A DNA stretch of 64,000 nucleotides. It comes from Membranipora membranacea (Eukaryota; Bryozoa; Gymnolaemata; Cheilostomatida; Membraniporidae). The stretch spans positions 36,952,001-37,016,000 of the forward strand of contig OU612065.1 in the NCBI GenBank assembly GCA_914767715.1. Reading direction: 5' to 3'. Under the pieces are notes generated by a model that saw only the letters and a program-made list of their open reading frames with translations, was not told the origin of the DNA and did no database searches. Both the position numbers and the translations under genes were made by a program. Below are positions 1-14,200 of the stretch, one piece after another. The number at the start of each line of letters is the position of its first letter. Position 1 is the stretch's first letter.

Positions 1-1068
1 GCGGTAAAAAGTTAATAATGGGGCAGTTGTGGCGGAGAAAAACATATTTTCGCACAGCGAATTTTTTTGGAATTCTTTGCGTCCTGTCATCATTTTCAGC
101 TTACTCCGCCCACCCTCCTGCAGGGGGCAATGTTTTGCAAATGGTTGTGAAATGAAAAATGGAAAACTTCAGCCATACTGCAGGAGCACTTGTAATAAAG
201 AGACTTTTTGATACAAATCTGCCTTTCGTCCAAAATGACTGTTTTGCAAAAAATACTAATTGCTATTATCTTAGAGAACTTTGTAATTTTACCATCCAAC
301 TGTCACTGTTTTGTGTTATTTAGAAAAAAAAAACACCTTGAGAGTCGTTGGCACCAGTACCAAAGTCATGATGATTTTGTGTAAAGTGGCTGGGGAAGCT
401 TTGCTACATTGCAGACTAGAGAAAGGCCACAATTTTGAAATATATAGTACTTTCAGAGCGCTAATGCATACTTGGTTCTCCACATATAGAAAGAGGAACC
501 AAAATTGATGTGTAATAATTTTTTTAGGCATAACGCTACAATTAGGCCGCAAAAGATTACCCATTAGGCCGCACTGGCAAAAAGGCCGCAGGTTGCCCAC
601 AGCTGATCTAGATCAAGGTCTTAATTTGGAGTGGCCTCATATATAACTCAAAGTTACACGCCCCACGATTATTGCCCCTGACTTGACTATATGTTATGTA
701 CAACGTCAAAACTGCTTATAGTTTCTAACACTACTTCAAGCCTGACCTAATTATTTACTTGGTTTTCTATAACAAAAAGAACACCCATCAAATCAAATAA
801 ATTTTTATGGATGCCAATAGTAAATGTGTTTTTCATGTTATGACTGGTCATTTTTGCTATATGGAAGAAAAGGTGGCCAGATCCTCTGATTACCTTTTTA
901 TGATGATCTGTTCATAGCTTAGCACTGATTTTATTACACTGTGACTGGATTACAAGGGTGGAGTAATAGCTCATCTGTTGTGCGCTCATATTACCCCATG
1001 TCTGAACTTAATGAGAAGCTGTAGGAAATAATCTCTTTCAATGAAATAGTACAAACAGGGGGTACCCG
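1..1068. other. No gene seen; short GGCCGC word array
   Basis: No convincing coding exon was found; the reading frames here are short and resemble no family I know. At about 541-597 the phrase TTAGGCCGCA recurs three times with small changes, resembling in miniature the word-like arrays found elsewhere in the window. The rest is AT-rich sequence with no recognised signal. Confidence 0.6.
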
Positions 1069-1345
1069 GCCAAAATGCCATGGTCAAAATGCCATTGGGA
1101 CAAAATGCCATTGCCATAATGCCATTGTCAAAATGCCATGGCCATAAAGCCATAGGTCATAACACCACTGCACAATATACCAATGCCAAAATACCAGTTG
1201 TACAAAACGCCAGTTGTGTCAAAATACCAGTGGATATAAAGTCAGACTGGACATAATACCATTTGGGACAACATACCATATCCCAAAATACCATTGCCAT
1301 AATGCCAAATTATGTAACCAAAGGAGATCAAGCCACGTTGTATTT
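1069..1345 (+). repeat. Word-array repeat family C (copy 1): ordered variants of AAAATGCCATTG
   Basis: About 15 degenerate units of the form 'AAAATGCCATTG + 2-4 bases' run head to tail (CCATGG, CCATTG, CCAGTTG and CCAGTGG variants). The order of the variants, including odd ones such as CATAACACCACTG and ATATAAAG, is the same as in the reverse-oriented copy at 46505-46793. Homology continues for about 25 bp past the array end (AAGGAGATCAAGCCAC). The array is therefore copied as one unit rather than being a local minisatellite. No coding potential is claimed. Confidence 0.8.
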
Positions 1346-2140
1346 TTTTTGCTAGTCACATTACAGCTGCGGGTTGCTCGATCAGAGTAGGGGGTGGTTA
1401 AGCTGGTTAGAGCCATCTCATTCACTATTCAAGTCTCGAAGTTTCTACATTTGAATTTTTTTTCTCTGGGGATCGTTGGGCCCCATTGCACTGAAGGCTA
1501 GTGTGTGTTGCAGAAATTGCAGCCAAATATTGCGCCGCCAACTCGCCAACTCTGTGGGTTATGGAAAATTAATTGACCCTCTAAATTTGACCAACTTTAT
1601 GTCTTGGCTTGAAGGGTTTAGACTGGTCTTGTCTGATGTTATTACCGGCGTCATGAAGGCTAGCATGATTGCACTCTGGCCCCACCCAAACTCTCGGCAT
1701 GAACTTTTTGAACAAGCCAATGCAATTTCTTAACAAGGACCTCTCTCTCACTTGTTATTGGTTTTAATAAATTCAAGTTTATTGGATCAAGCGTTGTATT
1801 CATGGTTTGTTATCATATTTAAAATATTTTGAATTGAGTCTGAAATTGATAAAAGTTTCAAAATTTCATATTCAAAAATCATTTGTAATGGTATGATTTT
1901 TAGTTTTTCAAAATTATGAGAACTGGGACCCCTGGTTTAATTCCCTTGATGTCACGTAGAGCATTTTTTGGTAGAGTCCTATCTGGCTATCACGTGCGTG
2001 ACCCCAGAACTCTAATTCTAGATTCTGCTCAATGGCTAGAGCGAGTGCTTGTATCATCAGGGTTAAATCTAATTCCTTTTACAGGCTACATTCCTTTTTC
2101 TTCTAAAACAGATCTGAGCTGTTAATCTTCTGGTTAAAAA
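1346..2140. other. No gene seen
   Basis: An 85-codon frame at 1476-1733 and a 69-codon frame at 1916-2125 exist. Neither resembles a known family, and the second overlaps the tail of the antisense LINE relic. I see nothing else. Confidence 0.5.
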
Positions 2141-2144
2141 TTTT

Positions 2145-3175
2145 GTTCAAGGTCTCAAAAAGATTTTCTTATAGTTTATGGCAAGACAGTTGGTGATACA
2201 CCATTCAGTTATCAAAGGTAAATTCCTCTTCGTAATTTCAGGTTCAGTACTAAAATTATTAGTATTGTCAGCAAAAAGTATTCAATTTAGATCAGGTGAT
2301 GCATTTAAAAGGTCAATAATATAAATTATAAATAGTGCTGGCTCGAGAACGGAACCATGGGGAGCACGGATCATGACAGGCATTAAACCGACTTAATTCA
2401 TTTTCCAATACAAACCGTTTTCTATTTAAAAGATAAATTTCTAACAGTCGCTATGAGGGGAAAGTATCTGAAAAAATATAGGTTTACTTATAAGAATGCC
2501 GTGATTTATTGTATCACAAGCTTTTGAAAGATATAAAAACAAACCCTGGGTGATTCTTCCATCATTAAAATGGCCGTAAAGTTGTTCCATTATAATATTG
2601 ATTGTGTCAGTTGTACTGCGCCCATCTAATGCCAAATTTCTTACAATGATTTTTAAATTTCCTCTATGGTTTTTGTAATTAACCATTGAATGCTTGCAAT
2701 TTGCTTATTTTGTGAAGTTTAGTACGCTCTTTGGTGAGTGTAAATAACTGCTTAGGTATCCAAGGTTTCTTGATAGTAGGACGTTGATGCTTTCTGGCAC
2801 TAATTTTGTTGCTGGCATTATCAATGCATGAGCTTGGTTTTCCAATGAAAGTTGGTGTCAGATAATTCTGTAACAATTTTGTTATTGTATAGTTTCTTAT
2901 AATAACACATTAATTTGTTTCAGTTGCGTTCATCCGTAAGGAATTGTTGATCTGAAATGTCAAAATGTAAGCTGCACATTTTTATGTTCGGATTTTATAA
3001 TAGTAATAGATAATATAAAACACTTATTTTGGTTTCACAAATTCTGGTTCGGGATCAAATAAGAATATAAAAATATTGGCTTTAATTTAACTTGCTATAG
3101 TCTTTTGAAGCTAAGTCCAAATATTTTTCTGGATTCATATCAATGTTGATGTCACCAATAATAAGTCAGTTCGCG
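2145..3175 (-). pseudogene. Degenerate LINE relic (endonuclease and reverse transcriptase), antisense
   Basis: Read on the minus strand, from high to low coordinates, the pieces appear in LINE order. An endonuclease motif (IIGDINIDMNP) lies near 3150-3170. A pre-RT stretch with KPWIPKQL lies at 2679-2876. RT finger and palm motifs follow: GRSTTDTI, then LFLYLSKACDTINHGIL, where LFLDLSKAFDT is usual. Next comes a GSVLEPALFIIYIIDL segment, and then ILFADN near 2260. The catalytic Asp of motif A is replaced by Tyr and the second Asp of the FADD box is Asn. The motifs lie in different frames separated by stops, so the copy is dead. The family resembles CR1/Jockey-type non-LTR elements. The ends were not determined. 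Confidence 0.75.
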
Positions 3176-4537
3176 GGGAGCTAAATCCCCCAAAAAGCCG
3201 CAAAAGAGCGGGGTGCCGGTAGACAGCGAGCACAGTGCACACATCACGTCAAAACTCACCATCTGCACGCGTAATGCCTCATTGAAGAAATTAAGTTTTA
3301 TTTGAGCCTATTTTCTCTGCTTCAACAATGTAAAGATAATTTTTGTACTCAAATAGGGTTGGTCTGTATACGTGGTTTGTTTTATTTTTGAGTAAATTCG
3401 TAAGTTACACTTCATGCATATCACTACCCTCCGATCCCATTGTCTCTTTTGCTGCACATACCATGTGCTATTTATATAACATGGCAAGACAAAATCATTG
3501 CACCACCAACACAGCAGACGGATGGTTCACAAACATGCCTTTAGTTGATATTTGCGCTAAGCAAAACTCCAAAAATTTGCATCTTTGCAGGTCTAAAAGT
3601 AGGTGGAAGATCAACATCAGTTTTTTTTATATAGTTCTTATGTGCAGTTTATGTGGTAACTGGTAAGTGATAAATGACCAAGTTTACTGCTGTGCTCTTC
3701 ACCTATTTCTCTGCAAACCTCACACCATGTGAAAATTCTATCATTCGATTATAGTGGATCAATATAATACATTGCGACACAGAGATTGTGAAGTGCCTTC
3801 TATACTAATCATTCCATCTTCATGCCATTACCACTTTGCTCACTCATTATTCTGTCACTGTGCATATGAATACGATGCACCGATCTCTAAAAAAATGAGT
3901 TGTCCAATTACCTGACAGCGGAGGATAACTCCTCAAATGAATCAATTGACCAAACTGTACAGTAATCACTCATTTAACTATGCTTTATATAGTGACATTA
4001 TCAAGTGTTCATGACATAATGTCATATACAGAAGTCTGGATGTGCACCATGTCATGAAAATTTATCTGCACTTGCTTTGATAGTTCTATCAAAGTAGTTT
4101 GGCGTTCAATGTACCTACAGAAAACTAGTGCTGCAGTCGTCATTTGTTTTGCATTAAAACCATAGTTGATTTCAATTGGAAGTCTCCAGTCAATGGCTTC
4201 AGCTTGGGTTTATGGTGTCCTTGTGTTGGAATTCGGATCAAATTATTTTCATATATACTTTAATGTCACTGAGTATATCATTTTGTCATGGGCATGAGCT
4301 GTGCATCTACATTCCCAGTCAGATCACGAGAGCCAGTATGATCAATTTAGGTTAGTTTAAATTAGAATTTGTGTGCGTGTATTGTGTCAAATACTATAGG
4401 ATAATAGACGCAAAGTAATTTCATTGGATCGTTCGTTCAAAGCAGTGCAGCAAATATGCCAGTGGTTTTCCCTGGCTGCTATGTCATTATGGCGTGTTAG
4501 GATGCTAGTGGGTTTCATCAAGGAGTAAAAGAGTTTC
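3176..4537. other. No gene seen
   Basis: A 107-codon frame at 3343-3666 is Cys-rich and low-complexity and has no recognisable domain. A short inverted motif, GGAGGATAACTCC, occurs near 3919-3932, one of many of its kind in the window. Nothing else is supported. Confidence 0.5.
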
Positions 4538-4778
4538 ACTCCTTGGTTTCATGATACAGCGAAGTCAATGATTGCCAAATTGTGAAATTATTCGAAAGCC
4601 TAACCAAGCTTAAACTGGCTTCAGATTCTAGTTATGCATCATTGGTAAGATTGGAGACTCTACTTGTTCTGCACATCAGGAGATTTAGTTTAAAGTCCAA
4701 CAGATGTCTATAGGTTGATTGATGGTTATTTTATTGTACTATACCGTAGGCACCATAGACACCGTGAAACCAAGGAGT
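4538..4778. mobile_element. Small MITE-like element with ACTCCTTGGTTTCA inverted ends
   Basis: The segment starts ACTCCTTGGTTTCATG and ends CCGTGAAACCAAGGAGT, giving about 14 bp of terminal inverted repeat over 241 bp. Both sides carry the direct repeat AAGGAGTAAAAGAG (4521-4534 and 4772-4785), which may be a target duplication or a second nested repeat. The inner part (AACAGATGTC..TAGGTTGATTGAT) recurs near 7530-7600 and 27720-27790, and the end sequence recurs near 7025-7058 and 27239-27270, so it belongs to a dispersed family. It encodes nothing. Confidence 0.55.
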
Positions 4779-6012
4779 AAAAGAGAGGAGTGGAAACTAA
4801 AATTTGTTTACAATGAGGTACAATGGCACCTGCCAATGGTAATCTATGAAACCTCGGCTAGATTAAGATTTGCTTAATATTCCCACTTGAGAAATATTGG
4901 CTGATATCTCCTCAAGTATGATTGATGGACTATTAAATGCTATTTCAGTCCATAAAAGATAGAATAAGCTAAATTATCTGTCTTGATGGAGCTCTTAATA
5001 AGGCTGAACATAATGATTGATGGCAGCCATTATGTACCCAGCAGGCAAATACAATAGTTGTCTAAACTGAGTTGGAAATAGGTTACCGGATGATGCCATA
5101 TGGACCGGTGGAAGAGGTTGCCAAAAAGGGATCTTAAGCAACCTGTTCAAGAAGTTAAATAGATGTTTTATATCCTTCTCAGGGAAGGATATATCAGGGA
5201 TATTAGTAACTGTATCCAATTTCGATATTAAGATTATATAGTTCAATTTTTTGTTATATTTATTATCTTCTAAAATTACCCAGAAGGCCTGTGGGGGACG
5301 GAGTAAGAGGTACTGGCTGAGTGGGGTCTGTAGAAGGCTTCTGCCTTTCTAAGAGCATTTAGCCTATTTATATTATATGTATTTATATACCTAGCAAGAA
5401 TTATTAATTCATAATGTAACAACTGTATCATTTCCTGACCACCACTTTTTGTGTTGAGTATTAAGTGGTGCCAGAAGCAATTCATTCAATCAATGGCCAC
5501 GTATTTGCCTATTTCAAATTTCTTGGATGTGATACTGGTTCACAGGAACTAAATAAGGATGATCATGTCTTATTTGATTAATTGGTTTCTGGATGTAAAG
5601 CATTCTCAAAAACAAGCACTTCACTAGGGGAGACAAATGCTACTTTGGTCTGCAAATTACATCAACCTAACCCTGGCAACCAGTTTTACACTCAGCCTAG
5701 ACCTCTAGGATTGGTACTGCAGTAAATGTGTACCGTTGATGTAACTGAAAATGATCTCTTTTGTTTGAGGGTATAGTTACATCTTTGTGTCTGATAATGT
5801 CCTGTATTTATGCTGCATGTAATGATTTAATGTTGTGTCTTGATGGTGAGTTATATTGGAAGAATTCTTATGAGTTGGATAGTATTAGATGTTAATAAGG
5901 AAAGAGTGAGCTGATAGAATTGCTACTTTTATTCTCGATCCAAGTATCACAACTGACAATAGTTAGAGGAACATTACATTATATATTATACTCATTAGTG
6001 ATGCGAAGCATT
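4779..6012. other. No gene seen, upstream of duplication copy 1
   Basis: Antisense frames at 4995-5246 and 5276-5485 are short and match nothing I recognise. I see no promoter or RNA gene. The left edge of the segmental duplication falls near 6013, where sequence shared with 25973 begins. Confidence 0.5.
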
Positions 6013-8274
6013 AAAAAGAAACATTATTAACATACCAGGGAGATTAATTGCTAATTATTTTTAACTGACACAATCTACTTATGAATCAATCATTAGGGTA
6101 CGGACATTCCTCTGGTATTGAAACCTTAATTAAAATGTCAATATCCAGATATAACACTGTGTACAATGAAGAGTAAACTGTTCTCACGCTGGAGCCATAC
6201 TGATAGATAGTAAATACATTAATATTTAAGTGTTGGCTATGTGTTGTCAGTCCACAAAAGTTATTTCTGCAACTGCCAATGGCAAGAAAATAGAGTATAA
6301 AAGCAGAAGCATCTACAACCACTTATATCTGTTGCTGAGAAATGGGGATATCTGGCTCCCTCTGGCATACCTATCAAAGACAGGTGATGTCAGAGGATAT
6401 TGGCCAACAATAAAGCTGCCCATTGGCAACCTCTACAGAAGGTTGCTGGCTAAACCTTGCCGGCTGGGTAAAATATTGACGATATCTAATTAAGTGTAAA
6501 CCATTCAGTGAATCCCTCCACACAAGCTCTATTCTTATGAAAAGATGATACAAATAAATATTCTGCTTGATCCAAGCCTTCGATCACTTATTTTGGCACT
6601 GTTGGTGTTGAGAAAACTGTACATTAGTACACCATGATACCTTAATTCTGTGTTTTTGCTATGCTCAAACCAATGAACTAAACCTCTAGGAAGAACAACT
6701 GCAGTCACGAGGTTTAGTTCATTGCTCAAATATTCCTCTCGTCATGCTGTAATGTCTAAATTTTGTTCTCACCCTGACCTTTACATATTAGTCTGACTAA
6801 AAAGACTAGTGAGGGCCTTCTGTGGGCTCCCCAAACCTAATTTTAAAGCATTGAAACTTGGCTAAGAAATGAGCAAGATCTAGTAGAGTTAAAATGATTG
6901 GCCAATTCTAATTATGACATCACATGGCGCTAAAATTATACTGTGTTGATTGATATGTTATAAGGAGTTGTGCCCACTATTAACTATAGCGTCAGAGGCA
7001 ACATAGGGTAACTGAAATGCTTAGTTTTCACTCCTCTCTTTTACTCCACGGTGAAACCTTGTTCACCTTCTCCGATGATATGCAATAAAGGTTGAGTTTA
7101 ATACAGAGGGAGTGATCAATTAATATAACCTAGATCTCTGCATCAAATGTGATATCAATGTCTATCGTTAAAAATTACATACATGATATTAAAATGTAAA
7201 AACAAACATACATTTTCTAAAAATGATTTAACGTTGAATTGTGACTTCTGACAAGCAGTCGCGAATTGATAGCAGTTGTTGTGTGGTCGCAGTTTCAGAC
7301 TTCACAAATGCAATACGCAAGATTATGAGCTGTCCTTCCACACAAGTTACACACTGTCTAAAACAGAGTTCTCAGTAGACGTGTTTTGGTTGTTGACTTA
7401 CGTTAGTCGGTTGTCTTCGCTGAGGCGATGTCGTACTGGATGAGGTGTAGCTGGAGGTAGTTCTGGTATTCACTGATTTTGCTGGTCAAGTTTTCACTGT
7501 ACTGCACATCGGGAGATTTAGTCTAAAGTCCAGCAGATGTCGATAGGTTGATTGATAGTTATTTTATTGTACTATACTGTAGACACCATAGACACCGTGA
7601 AAACTTGTTCGCCTTCTCCGATGATATGCAATAAAGGTTGAGTTTACTAACAGAAGTAGATTGGTTAGTATAAAATCTCAGTCGTCTGATTTAGTTGAGA
7701 CTGGTAAGTGAGACTAAGTATCTTCAGAGTAACAGATTAGGCAGCTTGATCGAGCGATGCCTTGACTTAGAATGACCAATATAAAAATTGTTGTAGAAAT
7801 GAAGGATTCTAGCAGTAAACAACACTGAATCATAATTATTGCAAAATAAGTATTTTTAACAAAGAAAGTAACATGTTGCGGTCAAAAAACGGCAGCCATA
7901 GAACCAACGGAAGCTTGATTCACCTATACCAGGACATTGATGTGACAATTGATGCTGAAATCATCTTGTTTGTTTTGGTAATAATTCACTATGCGCTAGA
8001 ACTAAGGGATGATTATGGTTGTTTGTGTGGCTAAATAAAACATGACCTAGTGATGGGTAATAAAACAAGGACAATGATATTTTCAATCTTACACTACTCC
8101 TCACAAGGAGTAACTCCTTGCTGCTAGTCATCCATATCTAAGCAGAGAGATAAGTTTTTTGTATTGTAATAAGTCTATTGTAGTGTCATATAGCATGAAT
8201 GACTTTGTCCATATAACTTTTTTCAGGCGTTGCCTGGATAGCCTAGTGCCGCACATTGATCTGAATTTGAGGAA

Positions 8275-11200
8275 ATGTCCAGTGAGAAGTACGAGTTGAG
8301 TAAAGTGGAGGAGGGGAATGGCGTGAGACAGCGAGATCATAGAGATGGTAGTCCTGACAGCGGATTGGAAAATACGAGTACCGACACTGTAAGTTAGCTG
8401 GAATCGGTGACAAGACCATCAAGTGCTTTATTGGTGTGGAAAAGAGGACACAAACTATCATCATATAACATTTGCAGGAGTTTCAGATAAGAAAAACTCA
8501 AGATCACTGAAGATCCTCCTGCCTTATCTGGGCTGATGATACTATCCATGCATACATGTTAGGGCGAGGGATATAATTATTGTGAGCATCCATGAGTAGG
8601 CATAGCAGTAGCGATATAACATCCCTTTCCTCCCATCCTTATTGCAAAAGGCTTCTTGGCACTATCGACATTTGAAAAAGTTCATCTATTTTGATGCTCG
8701 TAAATCTTGTACTGGGAACCAGGGCGAGGTAGCATGCTCAGTTCAAGGAGTTAGATCAGTTGTAGAGCGCTTACTGGCCTGGCATTGTGAAGTGTTCAAA
8801 GTTCATCAATCACCATTGTCATAGGATCTATCAATCTACATGTTGATAGAACTGCTATGAATCATGAGTATTTATAATCTTTGATAGACTAGATATATCA
8901 TAGATAAAATTTTATCCAATTGCCTGTATTCCATTTGCTCCCTTCCACTGGTCACGCTGCAGAGTGACGGGGGGGGGGGGGACCAAACTTGGTCTAAATA
9001 TATCCTTACACTGTAGTATTATCCAAGAATATGCAGCTGAACTAAGGCTTGACGGTGACATCACAATGTGATATAGGCGTTACCAATTGCTGGACTGTAT
9101 TTGTAAAGTTGGGTATGGGCAATTTTTGACATATTTTAGTATCTTTGGTATGAGGGCCTCCTCCTCCTTTCTTTATGGAATAATATCACATTGCAGCCAC
9201 ACTAACACTACAATCCTTGATCCCATGCCACCAAATCAAGGTGAATTAATTTCTAAATAAAATGAAGAAAATAAGCTCGCTCATAATATGTTCCTGGCCT
9301 GTCCGCCACCCTCAAAAAATCTGCAATCAATTCACTCTATTTGGTATCTCCGGTACACTCTCCCGCTCAAAATATTATATTATTTTTATATTTCTTAATT
9401 GGAGCAGATCAATAGAAGGCAACGAAATATTCAGTTACTAATTCTGCACCTACATGACACAATGCATGTAAAGAGCCCATATTTTCATTTGTAATATGGT
9501 TTTTTCCATTGCCCAGTCATGAGATATTGAGTAATTCTCAATTACATGATATTATATTTTTAGTTTGCTGAAAAGAGGAATAATTCCCCAGTGACAGTAG
9601 GTGAAGGTGGAGATGAGGCTCACCACAAAGCTGTTAAGGAGTATGAGGAGGAGGATCTCTCCGATGAAGAAGAAAACTGCTGCACTGCTGCTGTTAATAA
9701 AACTACTGCGTCTGCATCTGGATGGTATGATCAAGAAGCGGGCTGACCTAACAGATAAAAAGGAACACCGTTTTTATATGGCCATTAGATCAAGCATGAT
9801 CCAATTTTACTATATTTAGGATTCGAGCCGCTGCCAAAGGGTGTTTACCGGCAGCTCAGTAGAATGGGAATGACCAGACTGTGGACAAATTGGGTCAAAC
9901 TTGTTCCACCCTACCATATATATATATATATGTATACAGAAACAAACATAAACATGAAAATATCCATCCATGACTTTTGTCTTAGGTAATATTTTATGAT
10001 GAGAGCAGACTAGTTTATGGTGTCCTGTATTACAATCTTAGCTAACAGCTTTAATCGTTTGTTTACTGGTCTGATTCAATATTTTACAGTGTAATCTGTG
10101 CCTTCATTCCTATACAGTACTATTTTACTGACAAAATATTAACATAACCATTAAATTTATCCTTGATTTATCTAACCACTGAAATTGATTGCATTTGCCT
10201 CCCTCATTAAATAGTCATTGGTTAGGGTGAAGCTGAGGTTATCGTAGCAACAAACCTTAAGAAGTGCTATTTTTTGCATCGTCATGATTTTCATCAGTGT
10301 GTAAATGTAAACGTAGACCGTAGACTTAATAATAAAGAAATAAATAATATTATTAAGTCTATGAAGTAGACCAAGTGTGATCCGGATTGCTTACTTTTAC
10401 TTTTGGAATTGCTTCCCCCCAATTATCAGCGGTAGTGGTGCAGACTCGAATACAGGCAATCTAGCTCAATTTTGATTTATCATACACGTGATTCCTTTCT
10501 AGGGGGAACAATATTCGTAGGCTGATCAGGAACTGGAACTTATTATCACTTTCTATGATGCAGCACAATAAATATTGTTGCCAGCAGTAAACAGATTGTA
10601 ATGGCGTCACAGTATATCAAATAATAGTGCTGTCGAGGCATTTAGCTGTCCACCCTCTACATCATGTATATCTGTCTTTATTTCTCACCTTGAATTACCA
10701 TACAGAAACAGAAGCCAAAAACAAGTATTTTGCATCTTTGCCAATAACCTAATTTTAAATTTAATTTACGACTAGTGTTTTAATGAAGGATAAGTTTCAT
10801 TCAAAGTTCACATTGATCGTCTTTGTTTACAGGTACAAGGACCACTCAACCGCCTTCTGGACATTCGTTAGGCTGTTCCTGCTTGCTCTATGGGCGGCAT
10901 ACTTTATCGGATCCATGTACTACCACTTCAAATTTGGATGGGATCCCACCAACGAGCCTGCCATACGTCTCATAGCTATCAATGTACTAGCAGTATTCTG
11001 TGTGACTTATTGGGCAATAAAGAAATATCATGGCAGAAAAATATGGAAGAGTTGCCTAAAACCTTGTACGACTGGCATCAGTAATTTTCTCAACAAGTAC
11101 TGGCACATTCTACAATGGTAAGCTCGAGCACTGTACATACCAGTCTAAGTAAAATCTGATATAAACTTCAGTTTAAAAAAAAATGGTAGCACTCCCCTGT

Positions 11201-14200
11201 ATGGTCTGTAGTGTCATTGATCTAAAATCTAGTGACTCTAGAAACAAGCATGATGTCTAAAACGGAGATCTCTGAACTGAAACAGATTTCCGTGCATAAA
11301 TTCAGACATTTTTGAGGGCAGTCTTGTTTTTCTGAACAGTGTCGAAAAACTGAGGAAAAAAAAAAGATATATACTCATGTGAATTAACTTTTTTTTGCTC
11401 AAAGTGGGAAAATCCAGTGCAATATGATACAATCACTTTTGGACATACAGTCCTGTTTATCAGGTGTTTTACAGATATTAGATCTGTCTCCACAAGCTTA
11501 TCTTTAGGTCTGGATCCAATCAAGGAGGTATTGCTTGTGGCGTTTGGTGATAAATTCAATAGAAGATAAGTTCGGAGCATATATGCCCATATGTTTGCAA
11601 TGTACTTTTATTCAATTAAGAAACATCAAATGTAAATAAATTGGCGATATGATATGTATTCAGACTAGCACTGACAAGTCATTGAAAAAACTTATGAATG
11701 TTGGACAAGTTGTTACTGAAAAGAAAAAGAGGGATATATATCGCCATTATAATTTACATAATTGGCTGGTAGCCAGATTGACGATCTTCCTAGCAAAAAC
11801 CCACAAGCACTATAACTATCATTGAACTGTCCCCTATGTATATACTTACTCTGTGATATTATATTTCTTGATTATATATCTTTTCTTTGCAGGGTGTTTG
11901 CTGGTATTATTTTGGTAGCGCTTGTACTCGTGCTGGCTTTAGATGTAGGCATGAAAGCGCCTGGAAATCTTATATCACTCATAGGCATGGCTGTCTATAT
12001 TGGATTATTCTATGTCTTTTCAAAACACCCATCAAAGGTGAGCTTAATCTAACACATTGTATGTCTTCAGACTATTGTGATAAAGAAATGAAGATATCAA
12101 TAGCTTATTCTTGTGCTCACTCACAATCCCTTGATTGACCGCAAAAATTTTGTTAGTTTGATGTATGTAAAAAAACAGGTGTATGGTCAAAAAGTAAAAA
12201 GTACTAGTATCATTTTGCAGTGCATTCCCCATCACACATTTAGCAAATAAGGGGATGTCATGCAATATAGACCCTGATTGATTGCTATTTTGATATATTA
12301 GTCTTCTCTCAATTATTATTGTACCAAATTAAAAAGGTATTTTTACCTAAACTGGATCTAAACAAAATCCTCATTATCACATTGCAATCTGATCTGCCTG
12401 TTGAAGTCATTTTTTATGAGTGTGATATCATTTTTTGCACCTAAACCAAACCCCTTAAAATAAATGTTTTTGTTGTGTTGTTTGGAAGTTATCTGCATAG
12501 TTTGTCCTACTTTTTTTGTATCTTTGGCCCATGATCAACAAGATTTACTATCGATTGCATAATACTGTTGCTGCCAAGTTAAGTTTTCTGATACGTTTAA
12601 CAGATGTTTACAGTCTGCCATGTATGGACATTATTGTATCATTTCGTAGTTTTTTTTTTTTTGCCATTTCTGACTATTTACTATTATATGGGTATATTTT
12701 TCAGGTGGCATGGAGACCTGTTATCACTGGCCTATTGTTGCAGTTTATATTCGCGTATCTTATTCTAAGAACATGCTTTGGTTACCTCACATTCAAATGG
12801 CTAGGTGACAGAATTCAGGAGTTTCTATCTCACACTGATGTAGGATCGGAGTTTGTGTTCGGCACAACATACACTGATCACTTTGTGGCATTCAAGGTAT
12901 TCTTCTCCATAACTGGTTTAACACACCCTCCTAACCATTGTGCAGAGATCATCTCTGTACTAGTTTCCAATAGGACTGCCCATATAGTTTAAGCACTTAT
13001 TTCACAAGCAAGATATGTAAATTTGTTTGCCATTCTGTTTTCTTGTGAGTAACATTTCAAGTCTTAGGTATAGTTGATAAACAAGCCTTTCATTTTCTAG
13101 GTGTTACCTGTAGTCATATTCTTCAGTACTGCCATTTCTATGCTCTACTATCTGGGAGTGATGCAGGTTGTCATCCACAAGGTATGTGTCATAAAATCGA
13201 ACAATAATTATTCTTAGTACTGAATGAGTTCGATGACAATACTGCTAACCGCAGTTATCCCATCTGTTTTAGAAAGGAGACAACTTCTGTCACTTCTCTA
13301 TTAACATATGAAATTCAAATACTGTCAGTGCAAGGAGTTTGGGACATAACTCCTTGGTCAGTGCAAGATAATAAAAGGTTGTCCTTTGTGAATGAATCAG
13401 CTCTAGACTTTTTTTGTAATTGCAGCAGATGTATTGATATGCTTGTATCAAATTCACCAGTTTGTTGACAGTTGTTACATAGTTGTAAGATGTTTGTTGT
13501 TCACTTGATCTTACTTTTTGACCATTACCTGTAGGTTGCATGGTTGATGCAGGTCTCCATGGGAACAACAGCCGGAGAATCACTAAATGCTGCTGGAAAC
13601 ATCTTTGTCGGTCAGGTGAGTAACTTCAATACATTTTTTCAGCAAGAAACAACCACTACTCATATCAAAGCTTTGCCTTGAAATGAGCAAAAAAAGTAAA
13701 TTTTATCGCACAAGGACATTATTGAATGATGTAACCAAATTTAAAGTGCAAAAATCCAGGGTCTAGAAGGGTCTACAGTATGTTATCTCCCCTGTCACAG
13801 GTTATCACTAAAATATCTTTGACTACGCTACCATTGTCCAATACTGTTTGTTGATAGCTTGTAGTGTAAGAAGAGCAGCCTTGTAACTGCCCTAGGCAAG
13901 CCCGGGCTAGGCCTAATGTTATACTGTAAGTGGGTCATCATTTTAATGTGAATCCGTGACAGGGGAGATAACATACTGTAAACCCTTCTAGACCCTGGAT
14001 TTCCGCATTTAAAATTAGGTTACCTCATTCAACAAAGTCCTTGTGCAAAAAAATTTACTTTTTTTGTTGATTGCAATGGCAAAGCTTTGAAATGAACAGT
14101 GGATTTTTTTGCTTTCCTAGACACTTTAAAGTACTATACCCTACTGACCTTAGTATTTCGCGGGCTCCTAATTCGCGGAGGGCACAACTCCAACATTTTT

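Noticed and set aside
1069-1345. CRISPR-like array
   Set aside because: Units are degenerate and abutting with no constant-length unique spacers, and the genome is eukaryotic.
6230-6493. 87-codon frame preserved in both duplication copies (also 26443-26706)
   Set aside because: The copies are so similar that preservation is expected by chance; no domain, no splice context and no codon-level constraint is visible.
9919-9935. AT dinucleotide run in CNT copy 1 intron 2
   Set aside because: Ordinary microsatellite, slightly shorter in copy 2; no further significance seen.
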